A stretch of DNA of 39,241 bases. It comes from Streptosporangium minutum (GTDB lineage: Bacteria > Actinomycetota > Actinomycetes > Streptosporangiales > Streptosporangiaceae). Below, one piece after another: positions 9,401-18,354 of the stretch; the first letter of the stretch is position 1, and each line of letters opens with the position of its first letter. The translations under genes and the position numbers were made by a program. The notes beneath the pieces are model-generated. The model did not search any database. It was not told the origin of the DNA and saw only the letters and a list, made by a program, of their open reading frames with translations. The stretch spans positions 1 to 39,241 of the forward strand of contig NZ_NGFP01000056.1 in NCBI RefSeq assembly GCF_002149035.1. Reading direction: 5' to 3'.

Positions 9401-9601
9401 ACCGGCCTGTCCATCTCCGACCGGATCGATGTGTGGTGGTCCACCACCGACGCCGACCTGGCCGAGACCCTGCGCACCCAGGGCGGCACCGTGGCCGGCG
9501 AGGTCCTCGCCGTCTCCCTCAACGAGGGATCCGGAGGCGACCTCCCGGTCCACCACGACGCCGACCTCGGCCTGACCTTCCAGCTCCGCCGTACCGTCTG
9601 A
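6437..9601 (+). CDS. ileS: Isoleucyl-tRNA synthetase, type 2, with altered HIGH motif
   Basis: A 1054-residue class I synthetase that charges tRNA-Ile in the cytoplasm. The N-terminal catalytic signature reads PPTANGMPGVHHV, with the four signature positions being Gly58-Val59-His60-His61 instead of HxGH. The second signature is intact as KMSKH at 602-606. The CP1 editing domain and the DQTRGWFYSLM segment are present, and the anticodon-binding and C-terminal regions follow. The length and style match type 2 (eukaryote-like) IleRS, a group known for mupirocin tolerance. ATG 6437 is fixed by the GGAGG at 6421-6425 inside the T-box leader. It is a single-gene unit followed by strong hairpins. 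It appears to be the housekeeping copy here, but a second ileS elsewhere in the genome cannot be excluded. Confidence 0.97.
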   Translation: MSAYFRSLPAQVDLPALEHEVLDRWRDGKVFERSVEQNTDGPNWVFYEGPPTANGMPGVHHVEARVFKDVFPRYKSMQGYNVPRKAGWDCHGLPVEVAVEKELGLSGKKDIEAYGVAEFNARCRESVLRHVDAFEEMTERMGYWIDLSQAYRTMDPSYVESVWWSLKVVFDKDLLFRDFRITPYCPRCGTGLSDHELGQPGGYETVSSPSVYVRMPATSGPLADLGASLLIWTTTPWTLVSNTAVAVHPDVTYVAARPAGSDEVLVVAEPLLVSALGEGAEVLATFQGADLEHTTYSRPFDLVDIPGAHYVVLGYYVTTEDGTGLVHQAPAFGADDLTTCKRYGLPVVNPIGPDGRFLDSVPQVGGQFFKDADEGLTEDLRARGLLYRGGHFEHSYPHCWRCHTALLYYALPAWYIRTTAIKEQLLAENEKTNWYPETIKWGRFGEWLRNNVDWSLSRSRYWGTPLPLWVCSADESHITCVGSLEELSRLSGQDVSALDPHRPYVDDVTLPCPTCGAEARRVPDVIDAWYDSGSMPFAQWGAPYQNAEMLEKAYPAQFICEATDQTRGWFYSLMAVGTLVFGRSSYENVLCLGLILAEDGRKMSKHLGNVLQPIPLMDQHGADALRWYMACAGSPWAARRVGHGALEEIVRKVLLTYWNTASFFTLYANAESWSPSRLSEAPAYAERPLIDRWVLAELHRTVAEVTASMDEFDTARVGRRLAEFLDDLSNWYVRRSRRRFWSGDASAFATLYECLETVTRLMSPVVPFITDYVWDVLRDAEGPSSVHLAAWPSVTEELLDPALSEQMALVRRLVELGRSARASSGVKTRQPLGRALVGARGWAALSPELRELIADELNVQGLEDLSGIEADLVSFTVKPNFRALGKRFGSQTKLVAAAVAAADAGELARALRSGSAVSVDAGELGTVELNGEEVIVTEQPKSGWAVETGAVDTGTGETVALDLTITDGLRRSGLVRDVIRLLQDARKSTGLSISDRIDVWWSTTDADLAETLRTQGGTVAGEVLAVSLNEGSGGDLPVHHDADLGLTFQLRRTV

Positions 9602-9609
9602 TCCTCCCC

Positions 9610-9643
9610 GGCCGGTGCCGCTCCGCGGGGAACGGCACCGGCC
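9610..9643 (+). terminator. GC-rich hairpin after ileS
   Basis: An 11-bp perfect inverted repeat, GGCCGGTGCCG at 9610-9620 and CGGCACCGGCC at 9633-9643, with a 12-base loop, starting 9 bases after the ileS stop. There is no T-run, as is usual for actinobacterial terminators. Confidence 0.75.
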
Positions 9644-9656
9644 GTCGGGAGCGAGC

Positions 9657-9700
9657 CATCGGAGAGGGCTCCGGGATCTTCCCCGGAGCCCTCTCCGATG
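9657..9700. terminator. Perfect 19-bp inverted repeat, probable bidirectional terminator
   Basis: Bases 9657-9675 are exactly complementary to 9682-9700 with a six-base loop (ATCTTC). It is the second hairpin after ileS and lies in the convergent gap ahead of the minus-strand gene ending at 9984. Termination in both directions is inferred from position and stem strength. Confidence 0.75.
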
Positions 9701-9970
9701 TGACCGGCAGGAGCCTGCCCTGTGCCTTTGACGATGCGGCCGACAGGGGCCTGTCCTGTGCCCTTGCGCGGACTGCAGGGCCTGCCCTGTGAGCCCCTCG
9801 ATGGGGGGTGACAGGGGCCTGCTCTTCACCCTCTCCGATGCGACGAGCCTGCCCCGCGCCCCTTGCTGATGCGGCCGACAGGGGCCTGCCCTGTGCCCTT
9901 TTCCGACATGTGGACTGCGGGGCCTGCCCTATGAGCCCTCCGATATGACCGGCGGGGCCTGTGCCCTGCT
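9701..9970. repeat. Degenerate tandem repeat field between ileS and a convergent gene
   Basis: About eight imperfect copies of a unit built on GGGGCCTGCCCTGTG, at roughly 9710, 9745, 9778, 9812, 9845, 9880, 9917 and 9953, spaced about 33-40 bases. A higher-order pattern is visible: the block 9733-9802 resembles 9868-9943, both running GATGCGGCCGACAGGGGCCT to an AGCCC...CGAT end. No start, ribosome site or stable reading frame makes this look coding. It fills the gap between the ileS hairpins and the next stop codon. Confidence 0.7.
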
Positions 9971-9983
9971 GGCCGGCGAGAGG

Positions 9984-11861
9984 CTAGCCCTGGTCGCGGC
10001 AGACCGAGCAGCTGCTCAGGCCGGACTCCTCGGCCTCGGCCCGGGTCATGGTCTCGATGCCGCTGCCGTCCGTGCCCTTGATGAGCGGGCAGGCGGAGCT
10101 GTGGAAGCGGCGGGTGCCGACGATGACCTTGACCGTCCCGGAGTCGCCGGGGCCGGGTTCCGGCCCGTCCTTGACGGCGGGGATGCCGTGGGGGGCGGTG
10201 TCCCCGTCGTCCTCGCCGGGCGCTTCCTCCGGCGCGGCCTTCCGCTCCGTCTCGGGGGCCTTCTCCCCGGCCGCCGGGACCTGCGGCTCCGCCGAGGTGG
10301 AGTCGGCCGGCACCGGATGCCCGGCGCGCCCGGGTGCGGTGTCGGCCGGCTCCACCGGCTCGGAGGGGCTGTCCGGCTCCGCGGAGGCGGACCCGTCAGT
10401 GGCCTTCCGCTCCGCCGGGGAGGGCTCCTCGGAAGCCTCCTGGGCGGCGGAGCCGGACGTGGCGGGGCTGGACGTGGCGAGACCGCCGGACCCGGCCGGG
10501 CCCTCGGCCCCGGAGGGCTCAGGGGACGCGGAGGTCTCGGGATCGGAGGTCTCGGATGACGCGGAGGTCTCGGGACCGGACACGGAGGACGCGGCAGGAG
10601 CCTCGTCCCTGACCGGGCGGCCGGCACCGGCGGGCGCGGGGGCCGTGGCCGGAGTGCCTGCACCGGCGGGCCGGGATCCGGCCGGGACGCCGCCCCGGGA
10701 GTCGGACCCGGCTTCGGACTCGGCGGAGTCCTCCGGCTCGGAAGGCGCGGACCCGGCGGAAGGCAGGGACCGGGAGGGGATGATCGAGGTCTTGGCCCCG
10801 GCGGGATCGGGCTCCGCCGGGCCGTCGGCCTCGGCGGGGGCCTCTGCCCCGGTGGAGGCGGACGTGACGGGCTCCGGCTCAGCCGGGGTGCCGTCCTCGG
10901 GCTCGGAGGGCTCGGATCCTGCCCGGGTCTCCGGCTTGGAGGCGGCCGACGCGGCCATGTCCCGGCTGAACCAGCTGGTGGCCTCGGAGTCGGCGGACGT
11001 CTCCGGCTCGGGCTCCGGGGACTGGATCGGGAAGGACCGGGCGGCGGTCTCCGCGGCGCGGAGCGGCGGGCTCGCCGGTCCCTGCGGCCGTGCCTGCTCC
11101 TGGGGAGCCGGCGTGCCCTGGATGTCCGGCGCGCCCTGGATGTAGGGCCGGGTCACCGGCGCCGCGGCCTCCTGCGGGGTGGCCGTGGTGACGGGCCTGT
11201 ACGGCGGGCTGAAACGGGCGGTGGGCTCGTGGGCGTCCGGCCCGCGGGTGTCGCCGGAGGGGGCGGGGGCCTGGTGCGCTGCCGGCTCCTGGGCTCCGGT
11301 GGGAGCGTCCTGCGGCTGGATCCCGCCGGTGAACTCGGGCAGGCACGTGGTGCAGGGCGTGAAGCCCTCCTCGCGCGCCTCCTCGTGAGTGAGCTCTTCA
11401 TGATCCCTGCCGACCAGCTGCCGGCAGCCGGCGACGTGATACCGCTTGCGCCCTGGGATCACCAGGACGATCGCCTCGGCGTCCAGGAGGCCCTGCCTCG
11501 CGGCGGGGGCCGGCCCGGTCACCGGACGCGGCCGGGGCTGAGGCGCGGCGGTCGCCGCCGGCGGCATGCCGTGCGGCGCCCTCGGGTGCGGAGCCGAGGG
11601 GACGCGCTGATCCGGCCTCATGTGCGGCGCGGGCATCGGCCCGGCCGGAACCGGTCCCTTGGGAGGGAGCGGAGCCTCCCCGGCGTGCCCGCCGCCGGGG
11701 AACAGCTCATGGCGGCGCAACAACGCCCCGATCACCAGGAAGACCGCGGACAGAACGCTGACCGCGATCGACCACATGACCAGAAATGGCTTGGCCAGCA
11801 CGAACCCCGCGATGAGCAGGACGATGGCGGTGACCACCAAGCCGGCGCTGATAAGGATCAC
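9984..11861 (-). CDS. Two-TM protein with two His/Cys mini-domains separated by a disordered linker
   Basis: A 625-residue protein I do not recognise by name. It starts at GTG 11861, with GGGAG about 7 bases ahead. Two membrane helices (about residues 5-24 and 28-48) are followed by a Pro-rich stretch. A first small domain at about 128-176 has PGRKRYHVAGC...EEAREEGFTPCTTC. A linker of about 400 residues, very rich in Pro, Ala, Glu, Ser and Thr, follows. A second copy of the domain ends the protein, with GTRRFHSSAC...AEAEESGLSSCSVC. The shared pattern is His-x3-Cys-x23/26-Cys-x2-Cys (His142, Cys146, Cys170, Cys173; His587, Cys591, Cys618, Cys621), which resembles small Ada-like metal-binding modules. 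The first domain sits about 80 residues after the membrane. It lies 42 bp after divIVA at the end of the dcw cluster, so a role in envelope growth is possible but unproven. Confidence 0.8.
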   Translation of the reverse strand: MILISAGLVVTAIVLLIAGFVLAKPFLVMWSIAVSVLSAVFLVIGALLRRHELFPGGGHAGEAPLPPKGPVPAGPMPAPHMRPDQRVPSAPHPRAPHGMPPAATAAPQPRPRPVTGPAPAARQGLLDAEAIVLVIPGRKRYHVAGCRQLVGRDHEELTHEEAREEGFTPCTTCLPEFTGGIQPQDAPTGAQEPAAHQAPAPSGDTRGPDAHEPTARFSPPYRPVTTATPQEAAAPVTRPYIQGAPDIQGTPAPQEQARPQGPASPPLRAAETAARSFPIQSPEPEPETSADSEATSWFSRDMAASAASKPETRAGSEPSEPEDGTPAEPEPVTSASTGAEAPAEADGPAEPDPAGAKTSIIPSRSLPSAGSAPSEPEDSAESEAGSDSRGGVPAGSRPAGAGTPATAPAPAGAGRPVRDEAPAASSVSGPETSASSETSDPETSASPEPSGAEGPAGSGGLATSSPATSGSAAQEASEEPSPAERKATDGSASAEPDSPSEPVEPADTAPGRAGHPVPADSTSAEPQVPAAGEKAPETERKAAPEEAPGEDDGDTAPHGIPAVKDGPEPGPGDSGTVKVIVGTRRFHSSACPLIKGTDGSGIETMTRAEAEESGLSSCSVCRDQG

Positions 11862-11903
11862 AGAGGAACTCCCGGATACGGGTCAGAGGGATGACCCGAC
11901 ACC

Positions 11904-12761
11904 CTAGCGGCGGTCGTTGTGCGGACCGTCAACGCCCTGGAAGGCGCCCGAATGCTGCGACGGCTCACCACCGAACGGGTTGGGGGCGCCCTGGATGGTC
12001 GGCTGCCCACCCGGAGCCACGGCGTGGGACATGGCCGGGGGGCCGCCCACGATCGGGAATCCGCCACTGCCCTCGGCAGCCACGTTCAGTTCGGCGAGCT
12101 GGTTCTCAAGGTACAGCTTCAGACGGCTACGGTACTCCCGTTCGAAGCTGCGCAGCTCCTCGACCTTGCGCTCGAGCTCGTCGCGGGTCTGCACCAGCGA
12201 GCCCATGGCCTGGCGGTGCCGCTCCTGCGCGTCGCGCTCCAGCGTCTCGGCGCGGGCGCGGGCGTCACCGATGACCTGCTCGGCCTGGCGACGCGCCTTG
12301 CCGAGGATGTCGTCGGCCTCGCGGCGGGCCCGGGTCACCGTCTCGTCCGCCTCCCGGCGGGCATCGGCGATCGCCTGGTCGGCCGTCTGCTGGGCCAGCG
12401 CGAGCACGCGGGCAGCGGTGTCCATGTTGTCCTCGGCCGGGGGCATCCCCATGCCGACGGGAACGGACTGCTGGTGCTGCACCGGCTCGGGGGCACGCAT
12501 CGGCTCCGGCTGCGGCATCATCATCTCGGGTTTGGGCTCGGCGACGGGGGCCGGCGCCATGGCCATTCCCATTCCGCCGGGCACCTTGCCCCGCAGGCAC
12601 TCCGCCAGTTTGGCGCGGAGCTCCTCGTTCTCTTGGATGAGACGGTCCAGCTCGGACTCGACCTCATCAAGGAAGGCGTCTACCTCTTCCTCGTCATAGC
12701 CCGGCCTGAGCCGGGTCGTACTGAATTGCTTGTTCCGCACATCAGCGGGCGTCAGCGGCAT
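11904..12761 (-). CDS. divIVA: DivIVA/Wag31 polar growth protein
   Basis: A 285-residue cytoplasmic coiled-coil protein. The N-terminal DivIVA domain (residues 1-60) has PLTPADVRNKQFSTTRLRPGYDEEEVDAFLDEV, the conserved membrane-curvature-binding start. A Met/Pro-rich linker (about 60-110) leads to a long coiled coil (about 110-220) with AADQAI/ARREAD-type heptads, and a Gly/Pro-rich tail ends the protein. In actinobacteria it localises at poles and directs tip growth and wall synthesis, and it is usually essential. ATG 12761 follows AAGGAG by 8 bases. It follows yggT by 49 bp at the conserved position at the end of the dcw cluster. Confidence 0.97.
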   Translation of the reverse strand: MPLTPADVRNKQFSTTRLRPGYDEEEVDAFLDEVESELDRLIQENEELRAKLAECLRGKVPGGMGMAMAPAPVAEPKPEMMMPQPEPMRAPEPVQHQQSVPVGMGMPPAEDNMDTAARVLALAQQTADQAIADARREADETVTRARREADDILGKARRQAEQVIGDARARAETLERDAQERHRQAMGSLVQTRDELERKVEELRSFEREYRSRLKLYLENQLAELNVAAEGSGGFPIVGGPPAMSHAVAPGGQPTIQGAPNPFGGEPSQHSGAFQGVDGPHNDRR

Positions 12762-12810
12762 TTCGGTCTCCTTGGCGCGCTTGGAGTCTGTCCGGAGGGA
12801 CGGTACCCGA

Positions 12811-13098
12811 TCAACGAAGCGCGGACACGAGTTGGATCAAGACCAAGACCACAATGAACAGCACTGTGAAGCTTAGGTCAAAGGCCACCGTACCCAACCG
12901 GAGTGGTGGAATGAAACGGCGGAGGAACTTGAGAGGTGGGTCGGTCACCGTGTATACGGCTTCCGCCAGGACCAGGACGACCCCCGTGGGGCGCCACTGA
13001 CGTGCGAACGCCTGCACCGTCTCAAAGATCATTCTGCCGATCAGCAGAACCAGGTAGAGGGACAGGACGACGACCAAGATCTCGCTAACGATCCCCAC
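12811..13098 (-). CDS. yggT: YggT-family membrane protein
   Basis: A small integral membrane protein, about 95 residues from GTG 13098. The first hydrophobic segment (VSEILVVVLSLYLVLLIGRMIFE) and the second near the C-terminus flank a loop containing EAVYTVTDPPLKFLRRFIPPLR, the YggT pattern of a Pro-rich loop after a TDP motif. Function is not firmly known. Conservation between sepF and divIVA suggests a role at the division site or poles. A longer start at 13164 is possible but gives an unusual hydrophilic leader, and the shorter form matches the family length. The ribosome site (GGCGGGGG) is weak. Confidence 0.9.
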   Translation of the reverse strand: MGIVSEILVVVLSLYLVLLIGRMIFETVQAFARQWRPTGVVLVLAEAVYTVTDPPLKFLRRFIPPLRLGTVAFDLSFTVLFIVVLVLIQLVSALR

Positions 13099-13180
13099 GG
13101 TCCGCCCCCGCCTCCACGCTGTTCCGCCGTCCCCGGTCGTGTCGGGACCTGTCCGGCTGGTCACTGTTCATGGTGGAACT

Positions 13181-13684
13181 CTAGCTCTGGTTGAAGAACC
13201 CGCGTTCCGCGATTCGGGCCTTGTCCTCGGCGGTCACCTCGACATTGGCAGGGGACAACAGGAACACCTTGTTCGTAACACGTTCAATGCTGCCGTGTAG
13301 GCCAAAGACAAGACCTGCCGCGAAATCGACAAGTCGCTTCGCGTCACTGTCAACCATTTCGGTCAGATTCATGATGACCGGGGTGCCGTCACGGAAGTGC
13401 TCACCGATTGTCCGCGCCTCGTTGTAAGTGCGGGGATGAAGCGTCGTGATACGCGCCAGATCGGTCGTGCGGCGCTCTATGACAGCCGTCGCGGGCCTCG
13501 GAGCGGGCACGCCCGGGTCGGTGTCGTCCTCGCGGTCCTGGACCGTGCCAGGCCGCTCCTCGCCGCCCCTCCGCGAGTCGTCGAAGTCGTCGTACTCGTC
13601 GTCGGAATAGCTGTCGTATCTCTCGTAGCGGTCGTCCTCCACAAGACCGAGGTAGACCGCCATCTTGCGCATCGCGCCGGCCAT
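13181..13684 (-). CDS. sepF: SepF cell division protein
   Basis: A 167-residue protein that anchors FtsZ to the membrane and bundles it. The N-terminal amphipathic segment [18 protein letters not shown] is the membrane-binding helix. An acidic, Tyr/Asp-rich linker follows (about 20-70). The SepF core (about 80-160) has the family patterns [23 protein letters not shown] and [20 protein letters not shown]. In actinobacteria without FtsA, SepF is the main FtsZ membrane anchor, and no ftsA is present here. ATG 13684 has GGAGG about 11 bases upstream. The longer frame to 13786 has no family support. It follows the PLP-binding protein gene by about 120 bp. Confidence 0.96.
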   Translation of the reverse strand: MAGAMRKMAVYLGLVEDDRYERYDSYSDDEYDDFDDSRRGGEERPGTVQDREDDTDPGVPAPRPATAVIERRTTDLARITTLHPRTYNEARTIGEHFRDGTPVIMNLTEMVDSDAKRLVDFAAGLVFGLHGSIERVTNKVFLLSPANVEVTAEDKARIAERGFFNQS

Positions 13685-13804
13685 CGCTACTTCTTCCTCC
13701 GCCTTACTGCGATTTCCCTGGGGCGGTAGCCGCACCCCCTTGGAGCTCACCACCGATCGACCTCTATCTGGATACGCGGACGCCAAGGTCCACTTGAAGG
13801 GACA

Positions 13805-14509
13805 TTACCTGACTAAGGGCTTCCTGCGACCGAGCAACGCCGTACCGACCCGCAGGTGTGTCGCGCCATTCGCAATGGCCTCGGACATATCACCGCTCAT
13901 ACCCGCGGAGATGACGTCGGCCCCGGGGTGGGCATCCCGCATGACCTGCGCGATCTCCCGAAGCCTGGCGAAGGCCCTGCCGGGTTCCTCCCCCAGCGGC
14001 GCCACCGCCATCACCCCGCCCAGCCGGACCCCCGGAGCGGCGGCCAGGGCCTCCGCCAGCGCGGCCACGTCCGCAGGCCGCGCCCCGCCCCGCCCGGGAT
14101 CGCCGTCCAGGGCGACCTGCACCAGGCAGGTGATCTCCCTGTCCGCCCTGACCGCCTCCTGGCTGAGCGCGGTCACCAGACGTGGACGGTCCACCGAGTG
14201 GACGACGTCGGCGTAACCGACCACGGAGCGGGCCTTGTTGGTCTGCAACTGGCCGATGAAGTGCCAGGTGAGGTCCAGGCCGGCACATTCGCGCACCTTG
14301 GCCGAAGCCTCCTGGTCACGGTTCTCCCCCACGTCCGTCACCCCCAGTGCGGCCAGGAGCCGCACGTCGGAGGCCGGGTAGGTCTTGCTCACCGCGATGA
14401 GCGTCAGTTCCTCGCGGGTACGGCCGGCGGCCCGGCAGGCTTCGGCGATGCTCGCCTCAACCTCGGCCAGACCGGCCGCGATCTCATCAGGTCGTGTTGT
14501 TTCCGTCAC
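13805..14509 (-). CDS. yggS: YggS/PROSC-type pyridoxal phosphate-binding protein
   Basis: A protein of about 234 residues with an alanine racemase-like barrel and no racemase partner domain. LIAVSKTYP contains the PLP lysine (Lys42). Family patterns follow: DVGENRDQEASAK, WHFIGQLQTNKAR, and the C-terminal phosphate-binding SAGMSGDMSEAIANGATHLRVG. Family members take part in vitamin B6 homeostasis and keto/amino acid balance. The start is uncertain. GTG 14509 gives the usual length, but its GGCGGAGAA site is very close. An upstream GTG at 14584 gives 25 more residues without family resemblance. The gene sits directly after ftsZ, and the yfiH/pgeF gene usually found between them is absent. Confidence 0.93.
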   Translation of the reverse strand: MTETTRPDEIAAGLAEVEASIAEACRAAGRTREELTLIAVSKTYPASDVRLLAALGVTDVGENRDQEASAKVRECAGLDLTWHFIGQLQTNKARSVVGYADVVHSVDRPRLVTALSQEAVRADREITCLVQVALDGDPGRGGARPADVAALAEALAAAPGVRLGGVMAVAPLGEEPGRAFARLREIAQVMRDAHPGADVISAGMSGDMSEAIANGATHLRVGTALLGRRKPLVR

Positions 14510-14600
14510 TTCTCCGCCGTTCAAATACCGACAAACCGGCGGAATCCATTCTCCCCTGTCACAGCTGAGTGATCCGTCGATCACCCAGCCGTGAGCAATG

Positions 14601-15998
14601 TCACTTCAGGAAGTCGGGGACGTCGAGCTCCTCTTCCTGCTCCTCGAAGATCACCGGCCGCCTCCGGGCGGGGTCGGAGACCCTGGCGGAGATGGGGGTG
14701 GGCTGCGAAGGCTCCGGCGCCGGGCGCGGGATCGACACCGGCGGCGCCGGAGCCTCCTCCACGCGGGGCGGCTCGGCCTGCTCCGCCGGGATGTGCACCG
14801 GCGGAGCGGGCTGGACCGGGTGGATCTGCTGGACCGGCTGCGGAGCCGGCGGGATCGGCGTCTCCGCCACCGGGACGGCCGCCGGCGGCGGGCCGGCGAC
14901 CGGCCGGACCTGCGCCTGCTCGACCCTGGGCTCGGCCTTCACCGTGGGCGGCGCCGGACGGACCGGCGCGGTCACCGCGGGAGCGGGGGCCGGGCGCGCG
15001 GCCGGCTGCTGGCGGGAGGCCGGCTGCGGCACGACGGTCTTGGTCTCCGCGGCGGGCTCGTCGAACCCGGCCGCGATCACGGTGACGCGCACCTCGTCGC
15101 CGAGGGCGTCGTCGATGACCGTACCGAAGATGATGTTGGCATCCGGCGCCGCGGCGTTGGAGACCAGCTGGGCCGCTTCGTTGATCTCGAACAGGCCGAG
15201 GTCGGACCCGCCGGCGATCGACAGCAGGACGCCGTGGGCGCCGTCGATGCTGGCCTCCAGCAGCGGGCTGGAGACGGCCATCTCGGCGGCGGCGACCGAC
15301 CGGTCGTCGCCGCGCGCGTGGCCGATGCCCATGAGCGCCGAACCGGCCCCGGACATGACCGACTTCACATCGGCGAAGTCGAGGTTGATCAGACCGGGCG
15401 TGGTGATGAGGTCGGTGATGCCCTGGACACCGGAGAGCAGCACCTGGTCGGCCGCCTTGAAGGCGTCCAGCACGCTCACCTGCCGGTCGGAGATCGACAG
15501 CAGCCGGTCGTTCGGGATCACGATGAGGGTGTCGACCTCCTCGCGCAGGGTCTCTATGCCGGCCTCGGCCTGCATCGCCCTGCGCCGGCCCTCGAAGCTG
15601 AAGGGCCGGGTGACCACGCCGATGGTCAGCGCGCCCAGCGAGCGCGCGATGTTGGCCACCACCGGAGCACCGCCGGTGCCCGTGCCACCGCCCTCTCCGG
15701 CGGTGACGAACACCATGTCGGCGCCCTTGATGACCTCTTCGATCTCCTCGCGGTGGTCCTCGGCCGCCTTGCGCCCGACTTCGGGGTTGGCCCCCGCGCC
15801 GAGGCCGCGGGTGAGTTCGCGCCCGACATCAAGCTTGACGTCGGCGTCACTCATCAGCAGCGCCTGAGCGTCGGTATTGATGGCGATGAACTCGACGCCC
15901 TTGAGTCCCTCCTCGATCATCCGGTTGACGGCGTTGACTCCGCCTCCGCCGATTCCTACAACCTTGATGACCGCGAGGTAGTTCTGCGGTGCTGCCAC
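14601..15998 (-). CDS. ftsZ: Cell division GTPase FtsZ
   Basis: A 465-residue tubulin homologue that forms the Z-ring. GTP-binding features are [15 protein letters not shown] near the N-terminus and the tubulin signature GGGTGTGG at 103-110. The T7-loop region [22 protein letters not shown] supplies the catalytic aspartate for the next subunit. After the globular part (to about residue 325) comes a long Pro/Ala/Val-rich linker and a C-terminal tail ending [11 protein letters not shown], the peptide bound by SepF and other partners. GTG 15998 was chosen, with AAAGG about 10 bases ahead; the frame to 16043 adds 15 residues without family support. It is preceded by its own promoter region and a leader hairpin. 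Confidence 0.97.
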   Translation of the reverse strand: MAAPQNYLAVIKVVGIGGGGVNAVNRMIEEGLKGVEFIAINTDAQALLMSDADVKLDVGRELTRGLGAGANPEVGRKAAEDHREEIEEVIKGADMVFVTAGEGGGTGTGGAPVVANIARSLGALTIGVVTRPFSFEGRRRAMQAEAGIETLREEVDTLIVIPNDRLLSISDRQVSVLDAFKAADQVLLSGVQGITDLITTPGLINLDFADVKSVMSGAGSALMGIGHARGDDRSVAAAEMAVSSPLLEASIDGAHGVLLSIAGGSDLGLFEINEAAQLVSNAAAPDANIIFGTVIDDALGDEVRVTVIAAGFDEPAAETKTVVPQPASRQQPAARPAPAPAVTAPVRPAPPTVKAEPRVEQAQVRPVAGPPPAAVPVAETPIPPAPQPVQQIHPVQPAPPVHIPAEQAEPPRVEEAPAPPVSIPRPAPEPSQPTPISARVSDPARRRPVIFEEQEEELDVPDFLK

Positions 15999-16037
15999 GA
16001 CGAGGGGCCTTTCCGCTCGTTGACTTGCAATTTCATG

Positions 16038-16056
16038 CGGCACGGGGCCCGTGCCG
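16038..16056 (-). promoter_or_regulatory. Hairpin in the ftsZ leader
   Basis: An 8-bp perfect stem, CGGCACGG (16038-16045) with CCGTGCCG (16049-16056), and a three-base loop. It lies between the presumed ftsZ promoter and the ftsZ start, 40 bases before the GTG, so it would form in the 5' part of the ftsZ mRNA. No T-run follows. A role in mRNA stability or attenuation is only a guess. Confidence 0.5.
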
Positions 16057-16075
16057 TCGTTTCCAAAACCCTCAC

Positions 16076-16104
16076 CCTCAAGTTGAGATTTAGATTTATG
16101 TCAA
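16076..16104 (-). promoter_or_regulatory. Probable ftsZ promoter region with palindrome
   Basis: On the minus strand a consensus TTGACA (16104-16099) opens an AT-rich stretch, TAAATCTAAATCT, that stands out in this GC-rich DNA. It is followed by CTCAACTTGAG, an 11-base palindrome at 16077-16087. No good -10 hexamer lies at exactly 17 bases, so the start point is unclear. From memory, actinobacterial ftsZ genes have similar TTGACA/TTGAG-rich upstream sequences. The 225-bp gap from ftsQ is the largest in the ftsZ half of the cluster. Confidence 0.5.
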
Positions 16105-16223
16105 CCTGAGGAGTGATACGGACAGTAGGAGTTACGCTCCAGGTGGGTCAACTAACCGCGCCGCAAGCGCGCCCGGCGTGTCGCGGGCCGTCCTTTTCCG
16201 GGACCGCGCGCGACCTGCCGGGG

Positions 16224-16892
16224 TCACTTCACCGTCACGACGTCCGGCGAGCTCACGTCATAGGTGTCGGCGGGACGTTTCAGCAGCGTGACGAGGATGC
16301 CGGCCTTCGCGGCCGGACGGTCCCGGCCGCCCCACACGACCTCGCGGCCGTCCTTGAGACGCATCGAGACGGTCTCGGGCGAGGGTGCGAGCACCTCCGA
16401 GAGCCGCCGGGCCAGATCTTCGGGCAGCGCCTGTATGACGGTCAGCGCCGCGGCGGTCGCCGGGTCGCCGGGCTGGGGACGGTCGACGCGCAGCAGCGGG
16501 AGCGACGGAGGCGCGACGTCCTTGATCTCGGTCATCACACCGTGCCGGTCCATGAGCGCGAACTTGGGACCGACCGCCACCACCGCCACCGGCTCGCGCT
16601 CCACGATCTCCACCACCAGCGTGCCCGGCCAGCCGCGGCTGACCCGCACCGACTCGATCTGCCGGATCGCGCCGATCCGCCGCTCGACCGCCTCCACGTC
16701 CACGACGGCCAGGGGTCTGCCCTTGGGCACCCCCGTCGCCTGCTGGATCTGCTGGGCGGGGAGGCCGAGGTTGCCCACCACCCGGATGTCCCGGACTCCG
16801 AGCACCGACGAGAAGAACACCAGCCAGGCGGCGGTGCCCACCACCCCCACGGTGAGCAGGGCCAGGAAGGCCGACCTCCACACCCCGTTCAT
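16224..16892 (-). CDS. ftsQ: Cell division protein FtsQ (DivIB family)
   Basis: A 222-residue bitopic membrane protein. It has a short cytoplasmic start, one membrane helix (about residues 6-28), a POTRA domain (about 30-100) opening VLGVRDIRVVGNLGLPAQQI, and a beta-rich FtsQ domain to about residue 210. FtsQ scaffolds the divisome and links FtsL-type proteins to the synthases. ATG 16892 has GGGGGGAG just upstream. The cytoplasmic part is very short, whereas some actinobacterial FtsQ proteins have long cytoplasmic N-termini. It lies 55 bp after murC. Confidence 0.95.
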   Translation of the reverse strand: MNGVWRSAFLALLTVGVVGTAAWLVFFSSVLGVRDIRVVGNLGLPAQQIQQATGVPKGRPLAVVDVEAVERRIGAIRQIESVRVSRGWPGTLVVEIVEREPVAVVAVGPKFALMDRHGVMTEIKDVAPPSLPLLRVDRPQPGDPATAAALTVIQALPEDLARRLSEVLAPSPETVSMRLKDGREVVWGGRDRPAAKAGILVTLLKRPADTYDVSSPDVVTVK

Positions 16893-16947
16893 CGTCTCCC
16901 CCCGTCCGGCGGCTCGGGCGCCGGCGCCCCGCGTCCCCTCCCGCGAG

Positions 16948-18348
<1,401 letters not shown>

Positions 18349-18354
<6 letters not shown>

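Noticed and set aside
9701-9970. Possible CRISPR array
   Set aside because: The repeats are imperfect, unit spacing varies, and there are no unique spacers of constant length or cas genes.
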